Source: UBA5109 sp038148755 (GTDB lineage Bacteria > Pseudomonadota > Gammaproteobacteria > Pseudomonadales > Pseudohongiellaceae). From it: a DNA stretch of 64,000 bases. Each line of letters begins with the position of its first letter. Positions within the stretch are counted from its first letter, which is position 1. The DNA lies in contig JAYQWA010000001.1 of assembly GCA_038148755.1 (NCBI GenBank), positions 186,001 to 250,000 on the forward strand. Direction: 5' to 3'. Below are positions 52,402-61,685 of the stretch, piece by piece. Both the position numbers and the translations under genes were made by a program. The notes under the pieces were generated by a model. The model saw nothing but the letters and a program-made list of their open reading frames with translations, searched no databases and was not told the origin of the DNA.

Positions 52402-53559
52402 TCATATCATGAAAGCCTGCAGCACATTATTTAGCAGATTATAGCCTTTTGGTGTGGTACATAAGTCGGAGGTCTGCATTAATCCTTCCTGTTGCAGCTT
52501 GCTGAAAACAGCAGAGAGTTCGCCAGGATCAATGCCGGTTCTTGCTTCGAGTTTCTCCATTGCTACCCCTTCTCGCAGACGCAGGGCATTCATCATAAAT
52601 TCCAGCACCAGATCGCTTCGAGGAATTGCGACAGCCTCTGCTAAATAAGATTCATTTACATCAAGATAAGTCTGAGGCTGCCTGGTCTTTCTTGTACGGA
52701 TGATCTGCTTTTGTTCAGGCAAGCTGATTTTCCCGTGAGCACCTGCCCCAATACCAATATAGTCACCAAACTGCCAGTAATTAAGATTATGTTGGGCCTG
52801 CTTGCCGGGCTTACTGAATGCTGAAATTTCATAACGGTTAAAGTTTTCCGATTCAAGTAAGCTTAGCCCTTCATCTTGTATTGATTCAATGAGCTCTGCT
52901 TCTGGCAGGTCGGGTGGCTGACTGTAAAAAACAGTATTCGGTTCGATGGTTAATTGATACCAGGATATATGTGAAGGTTTAAGCTGTATTGCTCTATTAA
53001 GGTCATCCATTGCCTGCTCAGTATTTTGGCCAGGCAGTCCAAACATTAAATCCAGGTTAAAATTTTGAAAACCGGCAGACTGAGCAATATCGGCTGCCTG
53101 CAAGGCCTCATTTGCAGAATGTACACGACCGAGCCTGCTTAAAAATTCAGACTGAAAGCTTTGTATTCCGATAGAAAGTCGGTTAATACCGATATGACGA
53201 AAATCAGCAAATTTATTCTGTTCAAAAGTGCCGGGGTTGGCTTCCAGTGTAATTTCCATATCCTCACTAAAAGGAATAGCTGATTGTATTGTGCTTAGTA
53301 ACTGGGCATAAGATTCCGGGGAGAATAAGCTAGGCGTTCCACCACCTATGAAAATTGATTGTAAGGTCCGACCCTGAACATAAGCCAGATCGTTTTCCAA
53401 ATCGTTTAATAAGGCTTTTATATACTCATTTTCCGGGAAAGATTTTTCAAATGCATGTGAATTAAAATCACAATAGGGGCATTTTTTTAAACACCATGGG
53501 ATATGAATGTAGAGCCCAAGTGGCGGCAAGCTAAGCGGGCTCGTATATTCCTCACTCAT
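52402..53559 (-). CDS. hemW: Radical SAM haem chaperone HemW
   Basis: HemW inserts or carries haem to respiratory enzymes and was earlier annotated as coproporphyrinogen oxidase. The 385-residue protein has the radical SAM cysteines CLKKCPYCDF near residues 22-31, GGGTPSLFS near 70 and the HemW-typical C-terminal domain. It is distinguished from HemN by the Cys spacing and the rdgB neighbour. Its start overlaps the rdgB stop by 4 bp, the same pair as in E. coli and Pseudomonas. Confidence 0.93.
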   Translation of the reverse strand: MSEEYTSPLSLPPLGLYIHIPWCLKKCPYCDFNSHAFEKSFPENEYIKALLNDLENDLAYVQGRTLQSIFIGGGTPSLFSPESYAQLLSTIQSAIPFSEDMEITLEANPGTFEQNKFADFRHIGINRLSIGIQSFQSEFLSRLGRVHSANEALQAADIAQSAGFQNFNLDLMFGLPGQNTEQAMDDLNRAIQLKPSHISWYQLTIEPNTVFYSQPPDLPEAELIESIQDEGLSLLESENFNRYEISAFSKPGKQAQHNLNYWQFGDYIGIGAGAHGKISLPEQKQIIRTRKTRQPQTYLDVNESYLAEAVAIPRSDLVLEFMMNALRLREGVAMEKLEARTGIDPGELSAVFSKLQQEGLMQTSDLCTTPKGYNLLNNVLQAFMI

Positions 53560-54158
53560 AAGGGCCAGCGCTGTAACAATTCCTGAATAGCCTGAAAACG
53601 ATGACTTAAGGTATTTTTAATTGCCGGAGCGAGTTCAGCCGAAGCACAAGCGTGGCTCGGGACATAAAAAACTGAATCATAACCGAAACCAAATTTACCT
53701 TTTTCCTCAAATAAAATAGTGCCTTCCCAGCTTCCCTGGCAAATCAGGGGCATCGGGTCATTTGCTGAGCGCATGAATGCAATAACACATTGGAAGCGGG
53801 CGGTCCGCTCTGCTGCCGGAATGTCCTTAAGTTTTTCCAATAGCAGGCGATTATTGGCGGCATCGTTTTCGTCGCGGCTTAAATTTGTTCCAGCATAGCG
53901 GGCAGAATAAATACCGGGCTCTCCATTAAGGGCGTCAACTTCAAGGCCCGAGTCATCAGCTAGGGTAGGCAAGCCGGTTTGTTGGGCAGCATGACGGGCT
54001 TTGATGATGGCGTTTTCAACGAAGCTTAGGCCGTCCTCTACCGCTTCAGGAAAATCAAATTCGCTTTGTGAAATTAATTCAAGTTTTAAGTCAGCGAGAG
54101 TTTCCTGCAGCTCTTTGAGTTTACCTTGGTTATTACTCGCTAAAACTATTTTAGTCAT
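53556..54158 (-). CDS. rdgB: XTP/dITP diphosphatase (non-canonical purine NTP pyrophosphatase)
   Basis: RdgB removes dITP, XTP and related nucleotides before incorporation. The 200-residue protein begins with the diagnostic ASNNQGKLKEL near residue 7, followed by the metal-binding Glu/Asp region DDSGLEVDALNGEPGIYSARYAG (outline, near 68-90), and the C-terminal FGYDSVFYVP near 152 and SHRFQA near 183. It precedes hemW with a 4-bp overlap. Confidence 0.95.
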   Translation of the reverse strand: MTKIVLASNNQGKLKELQETLADLKLELISQSEFDFPEAVEDGLSFVENAIIKARHAAQQTGLPTLADDSGLEVDALNGEPGIYSARYAGTNLSRDENDAANNRLLLEKLKDIPAAERTARFQCVIAFMRSANDPMPLICQGSWEGTILFEEKGKFGFGYDSVFYVPSHACASAELAPAIKNTLSHRFQAIQELLQRWPL

Positions 54159-54187
54159 TGAGTTTAAGAACTAAGCGCCAGGCCAGT

Positions 54188-54637
54188 TTAATTAATATAA
54201 AGCTGAGTAGTCCAGGTGAGGGGATAAACCTGGCCATTTTTTTCCGGTTGAACATCAAGATTGAAACGCAAATTTTCAGCATTTGAAAATTCAAACTGAC
54301 CGATGTAGTAGATGGCGTCGCCTTCACGGATTTCAATGAAATTGATGGTCGAATTCTGGCCTAAAAAATTTGCTTTCACGCCACTTATATTTGCTGTAAC
54401 CGGCGTGCCAGAAACCGAGTTGTTTTTTATAACAGATATATTGAGAAAGGCATTACGAGGAGATCTGACAATGCCATAGGTTTCAGCAATTTCGGCACTG
54501 ATAAAACTACTGTTAACAGCAATATAATGCACGGTGTATTCGCCGAAATCCTGTGACTGTTCCGCCTGGGCAGCCATCGGGAAAATATAGAAAGCAGCAA
54601 GTGAAAAGAGCCCTATCTTGTAAAAAAATTTAAACAT
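54188..54637 (-). CDS. DUF4426 exported protein
   Basis: The 149-residue protein starts with a signal peptide (about 1-25, ending AAQAE). The remainder is predicted beta-rich, with AETYGIVRSPRNAFLNISV near 53-71. The DUF4426 family lies between metW and rdgB in Pseudomonas as well, and has no known function. I take the ATG at 54637, 4 bp after the metW stop; a longer frame from 54676 would overlap metW. It is presumably periplasmic. Confidence 0.85.
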   Translation of the reverse strand: MFKFFYKIGLFSLAAFYIFPMAAQAEQSQDFGEYTVHYIAVNSSFISAEIAETYGIVRSPRNAFLNISVIKNNSVSGTPVTANISGVKANFLGQNSTINFIEIREGDAIYYIGQFEFSNAENLRFNLDVQPEKNGQVYPLTWTTQLYIN

Positions 54638-54641
54638 AGTT

Positions 54642-55232
54642 TTACCGGGTAATATGATAAATAGCATTAATACCAAAAAAGTTTGGTGCCGCAGTGATCA
54701 GGCCTGAATTTTTATATTCATCATTCACTACAGTACGATTTAATATCTGAATATTTCTTTCGCGGCACAAGGTATCAAAATCCTTGATGGTGCAAAAATG
54801 AATATTGGGCGTGTCATACCATTCAAATGGAATATTTTTTGATACCGGCATGCGCCCTTTGCTGATTAAATAAAAACGATAACGCCAGTAGGCAAAATTT
54901 GGGAAAGTAATAATGCATTTATTGCCGATGCGTAACATTTCTTCCACCAGGATGTCTGGTTTTTGAACCGCCTGTAGCGTCTGGGTAAGCAATACCGTAT
55001 CGAAACTGTTGTCTGAAAAATTAGCCAGGCCCTTATTAAGATCCTGTTCAATAACATTAACGCCTTTGAGCAGGCATTTATTGATATTTTCAGCATCCAG
55101 ATCAAGACCGCAATCAAAAATCTGTTTTTCCTGCTTCAGCAGTGCAAGAAAAGAACCGTCGCCACAACCCAGGTCTAGCACCCAGCTTTGCGGTTCTATC
55201 CAGTTTTTTATGATAGCTAAATCAGCTCGCAT
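54642..55232 (-). CDS. metW: Methionine biosynthesis protein MetW
   Basis: MetW acts with MetX in the O-acyl-homoserine route and has a SAM-dependent methyltransferase fold. The 196-residue protein has the SAM loop VLDLGCGDGSFL near residues 18-29 and the family segments QTLQAVQKP near 83 and FPNFAYWRYR near 107. The start at 55232 gives an 11-bp overlap with metX; an upstream in-frame start lies inside metX. The metX-metW pair is typical of gammaproteobacteria other than enterics. Confidence 0.94.
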   Translation of the reverse strand: MRADLAIIKNWIEPQSWVLDLGCGDGSFLALLKQEKQIFDCGLDLDAENINKCLLKGVNVIEQDLNKGLANFSDNSFDTVLLTQTLQAVQKPDILVEEMLRIGNKCIITFPNFAYWRYRFYLISKGRMPVSKNIPFEWYDTPNIHFCTIKDFDTLCRERNIQILNRTVVNDEYKNSGLITAAPNFFGINAIYHITR

Positions 55233-56424
55233 GGTCGGTTTTCTCTCTTGCTGCAGCTTCATTCGCGATAACAGAAAAATAGGATGACAGCCCTTCCAGG
55301 TAACGGGGTACCGGCAAAAGAAAGGCATCGTGTCCACCGTCAGATTCAATTTCAAGATAGGAAACCTGACGTTTGGCCTTGAGCAGAGTATTGACTATCT
55401 CGCGAGAACGTTCGGGCGGAAAGCGCCAGTCGGAACTGAATGAGACAACCAGAAACTTACAATCACCTTCTAAAAAAGCTTTGCTCAGGTCACCATCATA
55501 ATCAATTGATGGATCAAAATAATCCAGAGTCTTGGTAATCAACAAGTAGGTATTTGCATCGAAACTGCTGGAAAAACTTTCGCCCTTATATTTCAGATAA
55601 CTTTCAACCTGGAAATCAACGTCAAAACCAAAATTTAACTTGCCGGTTCTTAAGTCTCTGCCGAAATTACCACCGGTCAGAGAATCCTTGCCGAATTTAT
55701 CGCGCATGGAGCTGTCCGACAGATAGGTAATATGGCCGATCATGCGGGCAAGGGTTAAGCCCCTTTTCGGATAGGTGTTATGTTCGTAATAGTGACCTTG
55801 ATGAAAATCAGGGTCTGAAGTTATGGATTGGCGTGCTACTTCATTAAAGGCTATGTTTTGTGCCGATAATTTTGGTGCAGCAGCAATCACTATCGCATGG
55901 CGTAAACGCTGCGGATAGGAAATTGCCCAGCGTAACACCTGCATGCCACCCAGACTGCCACCGATAACAGCTGCCCATTGTTCGATGCCAAGGTAATCCG
56001 CCAGACGTGCCTGGCTATTAACCCAGTCGCGCACTGTAACGATAGGAAAGTCAGGGCCGTAGGCTTTACCGGTCGCTGGATTAATCGAGGTAGGGCCGGT
56101 ACTGCCGGCACAGCCACCCAGATTATTCAGACTGACAATGAAAAATTTATTTGAATCTATGGGTTTGCCTGGTCCGATACAGACATCCCACCAGCCGGGT
56201 TTTTCATCGTCGGCACTATGAAAACCGGCAGCATGATGATCTCCGCTCAGGGCATGACAAATTAAAACCGCATTAGATTTGCTGGCATTCAGCTCACCAT
56301 AGGTTTCTACCATCAGGTCATAAGACTCAATGACTTTTCCGCTACGCAGGGTCAAGGCTTCATCGAAATGAATACATTCTGGCTTTACGATACCAACAGA
56401 GTTGTTGTTGTCCACGCTAGTCAT
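55222..56424 (-). CDS. metX: Homoserine O-acyltransferase
   Basis: MetX acylates homoserine for methionine synthesis. The 400-residue alpha/beta hydrolase has the nucleophile in GGSLGGMQ near residue 156, the catalytic Asp in SFSSDWRFPPERS near 321 and the His in SDGGHDAFLL near 361. Several gammaproteobacterial MetX enzymes prefer succinyl-CoA; the donor here cannot be determined by eye. It is followed by metW with an 11-bp overlap. Confidence 0.95.
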   Translation of the reverse strand: MTSVDNNNSVGIVKPECIHFDEALTLRSGKVIESYDLMVETYGELNASKSNAVLICHALSGDHHAAGFHSADDEKPGWWDVCIGPGKPIDSNKFFIVSLNNLGGCAGSTGPTSINPATGKAYGPDFPIVTVRDWVNSQARLADYLGIEQWAAVIGGSLGGMQVLRWAISYPQRLRHAIVIAAAPKLSAQNIAFNEVARQSITSDPDFHQGHYYEHNTYPKRGLTLARMIGHITYLSDSSMRDKFGKDSLTGGNFGRDLRTGKLNFGFDVDFQVESYLKYKGESFSSSFDANTYLLITKTLDYFDPSIDYDGDLSKAFLEGDCKFLVVSFSSDWRFPPERSREIVNTLLKAKRQVSYLEIESDGGHDAFLLPVPRYLEGLSSYFSVIANEAAAREKTDHAS

Positions 56425-56434
56425 AAACTATCAG

Positions 56435-57031
56435 TTAGACCCCTATAACAACAGGTGGGAATAATCGCAGGTTTCCACCTATCCCTTGAACCAGCAATGT
56501 TTCAACGACCTGAATGCCGAGAAAAACAAAAATAGGTGAAAAGTCCAGGCCACCCATCGGCGGTATAACCCGATGAACTTTTTTCATGATGGGCTCAAGT
56601 AGTTGATGTATAAGCAGTAAAACCGGATTGCCACTATAAGGAGCAATCCAGCTGGCAATTATCGAAATTAATAAGCCGTATTTATAAATTTTCAAAATAA
56701 AAGCAATCAGGCCGACAGCAGACCAGGCGACTATCGTGCCGGTATCAACGACACCAAGATTTCCGGTGACCAGAAGCATTAGGCCTGTAGCGACAATGTT
56801 TAGCAGTAAGGCTAATATCAGTGATGCAAAATCAAAGCCTCTATAACCGGGAATCATTTTACGCAGGGGCGTGATCAGGGGAGATGTGAGTTTTACAATA
56901 GACTGGGATACCGGATTGTAAAAATCAGCTCTTGCTGCCTGCAGCAGAAAACGCAGGACAACGGCAAAAATATACAGTCCTCCAAGCGTATTGATAATTA
57001 ACAGTAGTACCTGACTGATTGAACTTCCCAT
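56435..57031 (-). CDS. YggT-family membrane protein
   Basis: The 198-residue protein holds two YggT domains (about 1-95 and 100-195), each with two or more membrane helices and a conserved P..R..P loop: PLITPLRKMIPG near 56 and EPIMKKVHRVIPPMGG near 147. The family is linked to osmotic or potassium homeostasis by position only. The ATG at 57031, 13 bp after the proC stop, is the start; a longer frame from 57166 would lie inside proC. Confidence 0.9.
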   Translation of the reverse strand: MGSSISQVLLLIINTLGGLYIFAVVLRFLLQAARADFYNPVSQSIVKLTSPLITPLRKMIPGYRGFDFASLILALLLNIVATGLMLLVTGNLGVVDTGTIVAWSAVGLIAFILKIYKYGLLISIIASWIAPYSGNPVLLLIHQLLEPIMKKVHRVIPPMGGLDFSPIFVFLGIQVVETLLVQGIGGNLRLFPPVVIGV

Positions 57032-57044
57032 AGCTTGGTTATTC

Positions 57045-57884
57045 CTACTTGTCTGATAAAAGAGCGAGTTCTTCTGATCTGGCTTTGGCTTTTGCGACTG
57101 CTCTGGCAATGATATTGCTGAAATTGTCTTTTTCAAATTGCGCCAATGCTGCTTCGGTAGTACCACCCGGTGAAGTCACTTTACGTCTTAGCTCTGCGAC
57201 ATCGCCGTCATCAGTTAGGGCCAGTTTGGCTGCACCAAATGCTGTTTGTAGTGCAAGGGCTTTGGCAATATCGGGAGCAAGCCCTTGTTCTATGGCCGCC
57301 GACTGTAAGGCTTCGATAAACAAAAAGAAATATGCAGGGCCGGAACCGGAGAGGGCCGTCACCGTATCAATATCACTTTCCCGTTGCAGCCAGCAGACTG
57401 TACCGACAGCAGAAAGAATGGACTGTGCCTGCTGTTTTTGCAGGTCGCTCGTGGTGCTGTTGGCAAACAGGGCTGATGCGCCAGCTTCTACGAGAGCAGG
57501 CGTATTAGGCATGCAGCGTACAATGGCCTGATGATTTGAACTGAAGGTTTCCAGTGTTTTTATCGAGACACCTGCTGCAATTGAAATCAGCAGTACTGCC
57601 TTTTCTGCTAAAACCTGTCGCAATGGCAGTAATACTTCTTTCATCAGCTGAGGTTTTACAGCCAGTACGACGACTTCAGCATTTTTTATAGCGGTTTCGT
57701 TATCCCGGCTTATGTTGATACCCGTATCTTTTTGCAGTAAATCCAGTTTTTCCTGATTGGGGTCGGCAGCCCAAAGATTCGCACAGGAGCAACCCTTGGC
57801 AATTAAGCCTTTAATCAAGGCAGTAGCCATATTCCCGGCACCAATGAAGGCTATATTCTGATCCTGTCCAAACATGCGCGACAT
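57045..57884 (-). CDS. proC: Pyrroline-5-carboxylate reductase
   Basis: ProC reduces pyrroline-5-carboxylate to proline. The 279-residue protein has the NAD(P)-binding IAFIGAGNMATAL near residues 9-21, VLAVKPQ near 72, MPNTPA near 125, and the C-terminal signature LRRKVTSPGGTTEAAL near 235-250. I take the ATG at 57884; the ATG at 57875 and one at 57914 are also possible because no ribosome site clearly decides. Order proC-yggT after yggS is conserved. Confidence 0.94.
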   Translation of the reverse strand: MSRMFGQDQNIAFIGAGNMATALIKGLIAKGCSCANLWAADPNQEKLDLLQKDTGINISRDNETAIKNAEVVVLAVKPQLMKEVLLPLRQVLAEKAVLLISIAAGVSIKTLETFSSNHQAIVRCMPNTPALVEAGASALFANSTTSDLQKQQAQSILSAVGTVCWLQRESDIDTVTALSGSGPAYFFLFIEALQSAAIEQGLAPDIAKALALQTAFGAAKLALTDDGDVAELRRKVTSPGGTTEAALAQFEKDNFSNIIARAVAKAKARSEELALLSDK

Positions 57885-57940
57885 TGTACATGAAAGCGCT
57901 TGTTTAGACCGCATTCGGGGATAGACTCGTTGTTTGTGAA

Positions 57941-58645
57941 TTAGCCTTTATTTGCCTGATTTCTCGGGCCAAAAATATCGGTACCGATACGCACAATGGT
58001 TGAGCCTTCGGCGATAGCGGCTTCAAAGTCACTGCTCATTCCCATCGACAAATGCTGGCAAGTGCTGATCCCCTGCGCCAGAAGTTTGTCTCTGGCTTCG
58101 GCCAGTTTATGAAAGCCGGCCCTTTGGGCGTCGATATTCTTTCCCGCTGCGGGAATGGCCATCAGGCCGGCCAGTTCTAGATTTTGTAAATCCTTTACTG
58201 CATGTGCCAGGGTTTCTATTTCAGTTAAAGCCACACCTGCTTTGCTGGTTTCAGCATCAAGATTAACCTGCAATAGAATTTTTAAAGGTGCTAGAGTTGG
58301 TGATCGTTGCTCACTCAGACGTTGGGCTATCTTGCTGCGATCAACACTGTGGACCCAGTCAAAATAAGCCGCAATTGTTTTGGTTTTATTGGATTGGATT
58401 GGGCCGATAAAATGCCATTCCAGGTTATAGCTGCTCAAGTCTGATATTTTTCCCAGAGCTTCCTGCACATAATTTTCACCAAACGCATTTTGCCCACAAT
58501 CTATTGCCTGAATGATGTCCTGGCAGGAGCGGGTTTTGCTGACAGCAAGTAACTTGACGGAGCCGACAGGGCGCTGATAGATTTTTTCAAAGTGTGAAAT
58601 TTGATAGCGAACTTCACGGATTTTTTCTGGTATGTTGGCGCTCAT
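57941..58645 (-). CDS. yggS: PLP homeostasis protein (YggS/PLPBP)
   Basis: YggS binds pyridoxal phosphate and buffers its supply. The 234-residue TIM-barrel protein has the PLP Lys in LLAVSKTRSCQDI near residue 33, GENYVQEA near 56, HFIGPIQSNKTK near 79, and the phosphate loop LSMGMSSDFEAAI near 201 and RIGTDIFGPR near 220. It is divergent from pilT. It heads the block running to hemW. Confidence 0.94.
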   Translation of the reverse strand: MSANIPEKIREVRYQISHFEKIYQRPVGSVKLLAVSKTRSCQDIIQAIDCGQNAFGENYVQEALGKISDLSSYNLEWHFIGPIQSNKTKTIAAYFDWVHSVDRSKIAQRLSEQRSPTLAPLKILLQVNLDAETSKAGVALTEIETLAHAVKDLQNLELAGLMAIPAAGKNIDAQRAGFHKLAEARDKLLAQGISTCQHLSMGMSSDFEAAIAEGSTIVRIGTDIFGPRNQANKG

Positions 58646-58699
58646 GAATTCACAAAATTTAAGTCTTGAGAGAATTAATTATAGGTGGTTAAGCCAACG

Positions 58700-59723
58700 A
58701 TGAATATTCAAGAACTACTAAATTTTAGCGTGCAGCAAGGCGCATCTGACCTTCATATAACAGCAGGCATGCCCCCCTTGATTCGGGTTGATGGAGATAT
58801 TCGTCGTATAAATGTTGATCCAATGGAACATAAAGAAGTTCATGGTCTGATTTATGACATCATGAATGACAAGCAGAGAAAAGACTATGAAGAGTTTTTA
58901 GAGTCGGATTTTTCGTTTGAAATACCCGGCCTGGCTCGCTTCAGGGTTAACGCTTTTGTACGAAACCGTGGTGCAGCAGCTGTGTTTCGTACTATTCCTT
59001 CTACGGTACTGACGATGGAACAGTTGGGCATGGGAGAAGTATTCAAGAAAATTTCAAACAATCCGCGTGGCCCTATTGCCGTTACCGGGCCGATAGGTTC
59101 AGGTAAAAGTACCACACTGGCTGCGATGATTGATTACATTAACTCCAATAAGTATGAGCATATTCTGACTATTGAGGACCCCCATCGAATTTGTGCACGA
59201 GAGTAAAAAATCATTAATCAATCAGCGTGAGGTGCACCGGGATACTCATGGTTTTAATGAAGCTTTGCGTGAAGACCCGGATATTATTCTGGTCGGCGAG
59301 TTGCGAGACCTTGAAACAATCCGTTTGGCATTAACAGCGGCAGAGACCGGGCATCTGGTGTTTGGTACCTTGCATACAACATCTGCAGCCAAAACCATTG
59401 ACCGTATTGTTGATGTGTTTTCAGCAGCTGAAAAAGGGATGGTTCGCTCCATGTTATCTGAATCTTTGCAGGCGGTAGTATCACAGACCCTGTTAAAGAA
59501 AATTGGTGGTGGCAGGGTGGCAGCGCATGAAATTATGATTGGCACATCGGCAATCAGAAATCTGATCCGTGAAGATAAAATTGCGCAAATGTATTCAGCT
59601 ATTCAAACCGGAGCTTCGGTCGGCATGCAGACCCTGGATCAATGTCTGAAAGAATTGGTTGCGAAAGGGCTGGTTGATCGCAATGAGGCGCGTTCGAAAG
59701 CCAAGTCTGGTGACGCATTCTAA
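58700..59723 (+). pseudogene. pilT: Twitching motility ATPase PilT, frameshifted and with an internal deletion
   Basis: PilT powers retraction of type IV pili. Codons 1-160 match intact PilT: N-terminal domain and Walker A GPIGSGKSTT, with Ile where relatives have Thr. At the CCCCC run at 59179-59183 one extra C shifts the frame after TIEDP. The second frame resumes with IEFVHESKK and runs to the normal C-terminus. In addition the conserved EALRSALREDPD is shortened to EALREDPD, a loss of four residues in front of the Walker B strand. Two independent lesions make true inactivation more likely than a single sequencing error. pilU, usually next, is absent. Confidence 0.85.
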
Positions 59724-59742
59724 CGAAGCGATTAAGCTGTCA

Positions 59743-60180
59743 CTACACTAGCGAAGTAGTAGCAAACCAGTTTTCAAGAATAAGCTGGGCGGCGATGGAG
59801 TCTATTGCATCCTTTCCGTTATATTTTTTGCCATGGGCTTCAGCCATATTTTTGCGGATATCTTTGGCTTCACGGCTGCTTAATCTTTCATCGATACTGT
59901 AACACGGTAGACTAAAACGGCCACTCAGGCGTTGGATAAATTTTTGCGCCCGGGTAGTCATGTCGTTATTGCTGCCATCCATGTTAAAAGGCATACCTAC
60001 GATAAAGACATCAGGTTGCCATTCCTTAACCAGTTTTTCTATCGTATCCCAGTCAGGCACGCCATCCCGGGCAGGCAAAACGGCAAGCGGAGAAGCCGTC
60101 TGTGTGATGCTTTGCCCAACGGCTACTCCGATTTTCTTCGTACCATAATCAAAAGCCAAAGCGGTCAGATGAGAGGACAT
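59743..60180 (-). CDS. ruvX: Holliday-junction resolvase-like pre-16S rRNA nuclease
   Basis: RuvX/YqgF is an RNase H-fold nuclease needed for 16S rRNA 5' processing. The 145-residue protein has the catalytic Asp in FDYGTKKIGVAVG near residue 10, GMPFNMDGS near 64, the Glu in DERLSSREA near 98, and a C-terminal DAIDSIAAQLIL segment. It starts 4 bp after the algH stop, so the two are an operon. Its 3' end faces pilT. Confidence 0.94.
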   Translation of the reverse strand: MSSHLTALAFDYGTKKIGVAVGQSITQTASPLAVLPARDGVPDWDTIEKLVKEWQPDVFIVGMPFNMDGSNNDMTTRAQKFIQRLSGRFSLPCYSIDERLSSREAKDIRKNMAEAHGKKYNGKDAIDSIAAQLILENWFATTSLV

Positions 60181-60184
60181 GAAT

Positions 60185-60772
60185 TTAGCAGGAACCGTGA
60201 TCAGAACTTAATTGTGAAAGCTCAAAACCTAGTGATGCGGCTGCCAGTCTGGCTTTATTTTCGAATTCTGTGGAAAAAATTAATTCTTTGTTGGCGGGGC
60301 AACTAAACCAGGCATTTTCAGTAATTTCCTGTTCGACCTGCCCTGGGCCCCAGCCGGAACAGCCTAAAATAACAAAATAATTTTGTGGTCCTTCACCTTT
60401 GGCGATATCTTCGAGGATGTCCCGAGATGTGGTAATAAAAAGCTTATTTCCCAATGTCAGGGTGGAATCCCAGGCCTTTGATGCAGGATCAGTGTCATGC
60501 AGAATAAAGCCTTTATTGGGCTCAACCGGACCACCGCATAATACAGTTTGAGATGCCCCCGCAGGTCTTTCATCTTTTATTCCAAGTTGTTCCAGCAATT
60601 CCCGCAACTCGATAGGCAGAGGTAAATTGACGGCCATGCCAATTGCGCCTTCATTTGAGTGCTGCCACATATAGATTACAGAGTTTTCAAAAAATGAATC
60701 TACTAACTGAGGCATAGCAATCAAAAATTGATCGTTAAGGCCGGATGTCGCTGATGATGTTTGTTGTTCCAT
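60185..60772 (-). CDS. AlgH/YqgE (UPF0301) family protein
   Basis: The 195-residue protein belongs to the AlgH/YqgE family, named for an effect on alginate in Pseudomonas but of unknown biochemistry. It has LIAMPQLVDSFFENSVIYMWQHSNEGAIG (outline, near 17-45), CGGPVEPNKGFILHD near 86 and LGCSGWGPGQVEQEI near 140. I start it at ATG 60772, clear of the tonB stop at 60798; a longer frame into tonB is unsupported. Operon order gshB-tonB-algH-ruvX is that of Pseudomonas. Confidence 0.92.
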   Translation of the reverse strand: MEQQTSSATSGLNDQFLIAMPQLVDSFFENSVIYMWQHSNEGAIGMAVNLPLPIELRELLEQLGIKDERPAGASQTVLCGGPVEPNKGFILHDTDPASKAWDSTLTLGNKLFITTSRDILEDIAKGEGPQNYFVILGCSGWGPGQVEQEITENAWFSCPANKELIFSTEFENKARLAAASLGFELSQLSSDHGSC

Positions 60773-60797
60773 GGTACTAATATGGGGTCTGTCAGAT

Positions 60798-61685
60798 TCA
60801 ATTACTAGTAAAAGTATTACTTTGATGGAATTGCCAGGTGCGAACAATTTCTAGAATATCGACGTCTTCACGCATCTCAGGCGGAAAGGGGTCAAAGGGT
60901 GCAGCCAGTTGTACGATACGGATAGCTGCATCGTCCAGAATGGCGTGACCTGATGAGCTTAATATTCTGACTTCACTTACCCGACCATCGGGAAACAAAG
61001 CAACCAAAAGTCTTAATTGGCCATAAATCCCGGCAGCACTGGCTTGTTGTGGATAGTTAAAATTACCCACAGCTTCAATTTTACGCCGCCAGCCATCCAG
61101 ATACAGAGCATCACGTGCCTGCTGGGTTGAGGCCGATGAAATCGTATATTTCCTGGGTAGTTGGGCGTAGGCCTCTCTATGGATATCCAGTTGCGCCTGC
61201 AGACTGGCTAAAGTCTGTTCCAGTGAGTTTTGTGAGGTGCCCTGAAAGTCCTGGTTTTCGGGGGTATTTATGATTTCATCTTCGGTATTCAGGCTCTCAA
61301 TTGCATCAGTGCTGGTTAAAATTTCCCGTTCGGTATTGTTGATTGCTGCTTCAGTTTCCAGTGCGGCAACTTCCTGAATGACATCAGCATTAAAACGTGA
61401 TTCAAAAGGTGAGCTGGGTCGTGCCAGTTCGTCTTGTGAGCCACTGCCAATCTGATTGGACTGCGCCAGGAAATCGGCATCTTCTGGCGCTTCATTACTT
61501 TCATATTGGGCCAGGGTGACATCCAGGCTCATGGGTGTATTGAGTTGCTCATAGAAAGTAAAGCCAACACCAAGGATTAATACGGCATGAGCGCAAAGTG
61601 ACATGAAAAGGGTGAAGCCAAAACGTTCATTGGCCAGGGATTGGTTGGCTAATTCAATTGGATCTATATCAGTTGAAATAGACAA
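60798..61685 (-). CDS. tonB: TonB-type energy transducer
   Basis: The 295-residue protein has a cytoplasmic N-terminus, one membrane helix (about 28-46), a long Ser/Glu/Asn/Gln-rich periplasmic region and a C-terminal TonB domain with DGWRRKIEAVGNFNYPQ and the strand-loop GQLRLLVALFPDGRVSEVRI in outline. The Pro-rich spacer of classical TonB is missing. The start is a TTG at 61685, directly after the gshB stop, with GGAGAG 6 nt upstream. ExbB and ExbD are not nearby. It could couple to unknown outer-membrane receptors. Confidence 0.88.
   Translation of the reverse strand: MSISTDIDPIELANQSLANERFGFTLFMSLCAHAVLILGVGFTFYEQLNTPMSLDVTLAQYESNEAPEDADFLAQSNQIGSGSQDELARPSSPFESRFNADVIQEVAALETEAAINNTEREILTSTDAIESLNTEDEIINTPENQDFQGTSQNSLEQTLASLQAQLDIHREAYAQLPRKYTISSASTQQARDALYLDGWRRKIEAVGNFNYPQQASAAGIYGQLRLLVALFPDGRVSEVRILSSSGHAILDDAAIRIVQLAAPFDPFPPEMREDVDILEIVRTWQFHQSNTFTSN

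Noticed and set aside
59179..59183. Programmed frameshifting in pilT
   Set aside because: A C run alone is not a recognised slippery site with stimulator, and the separate four-residue deletion makes gene decay the better explanation. A sequencing error for the extra C remains possible.
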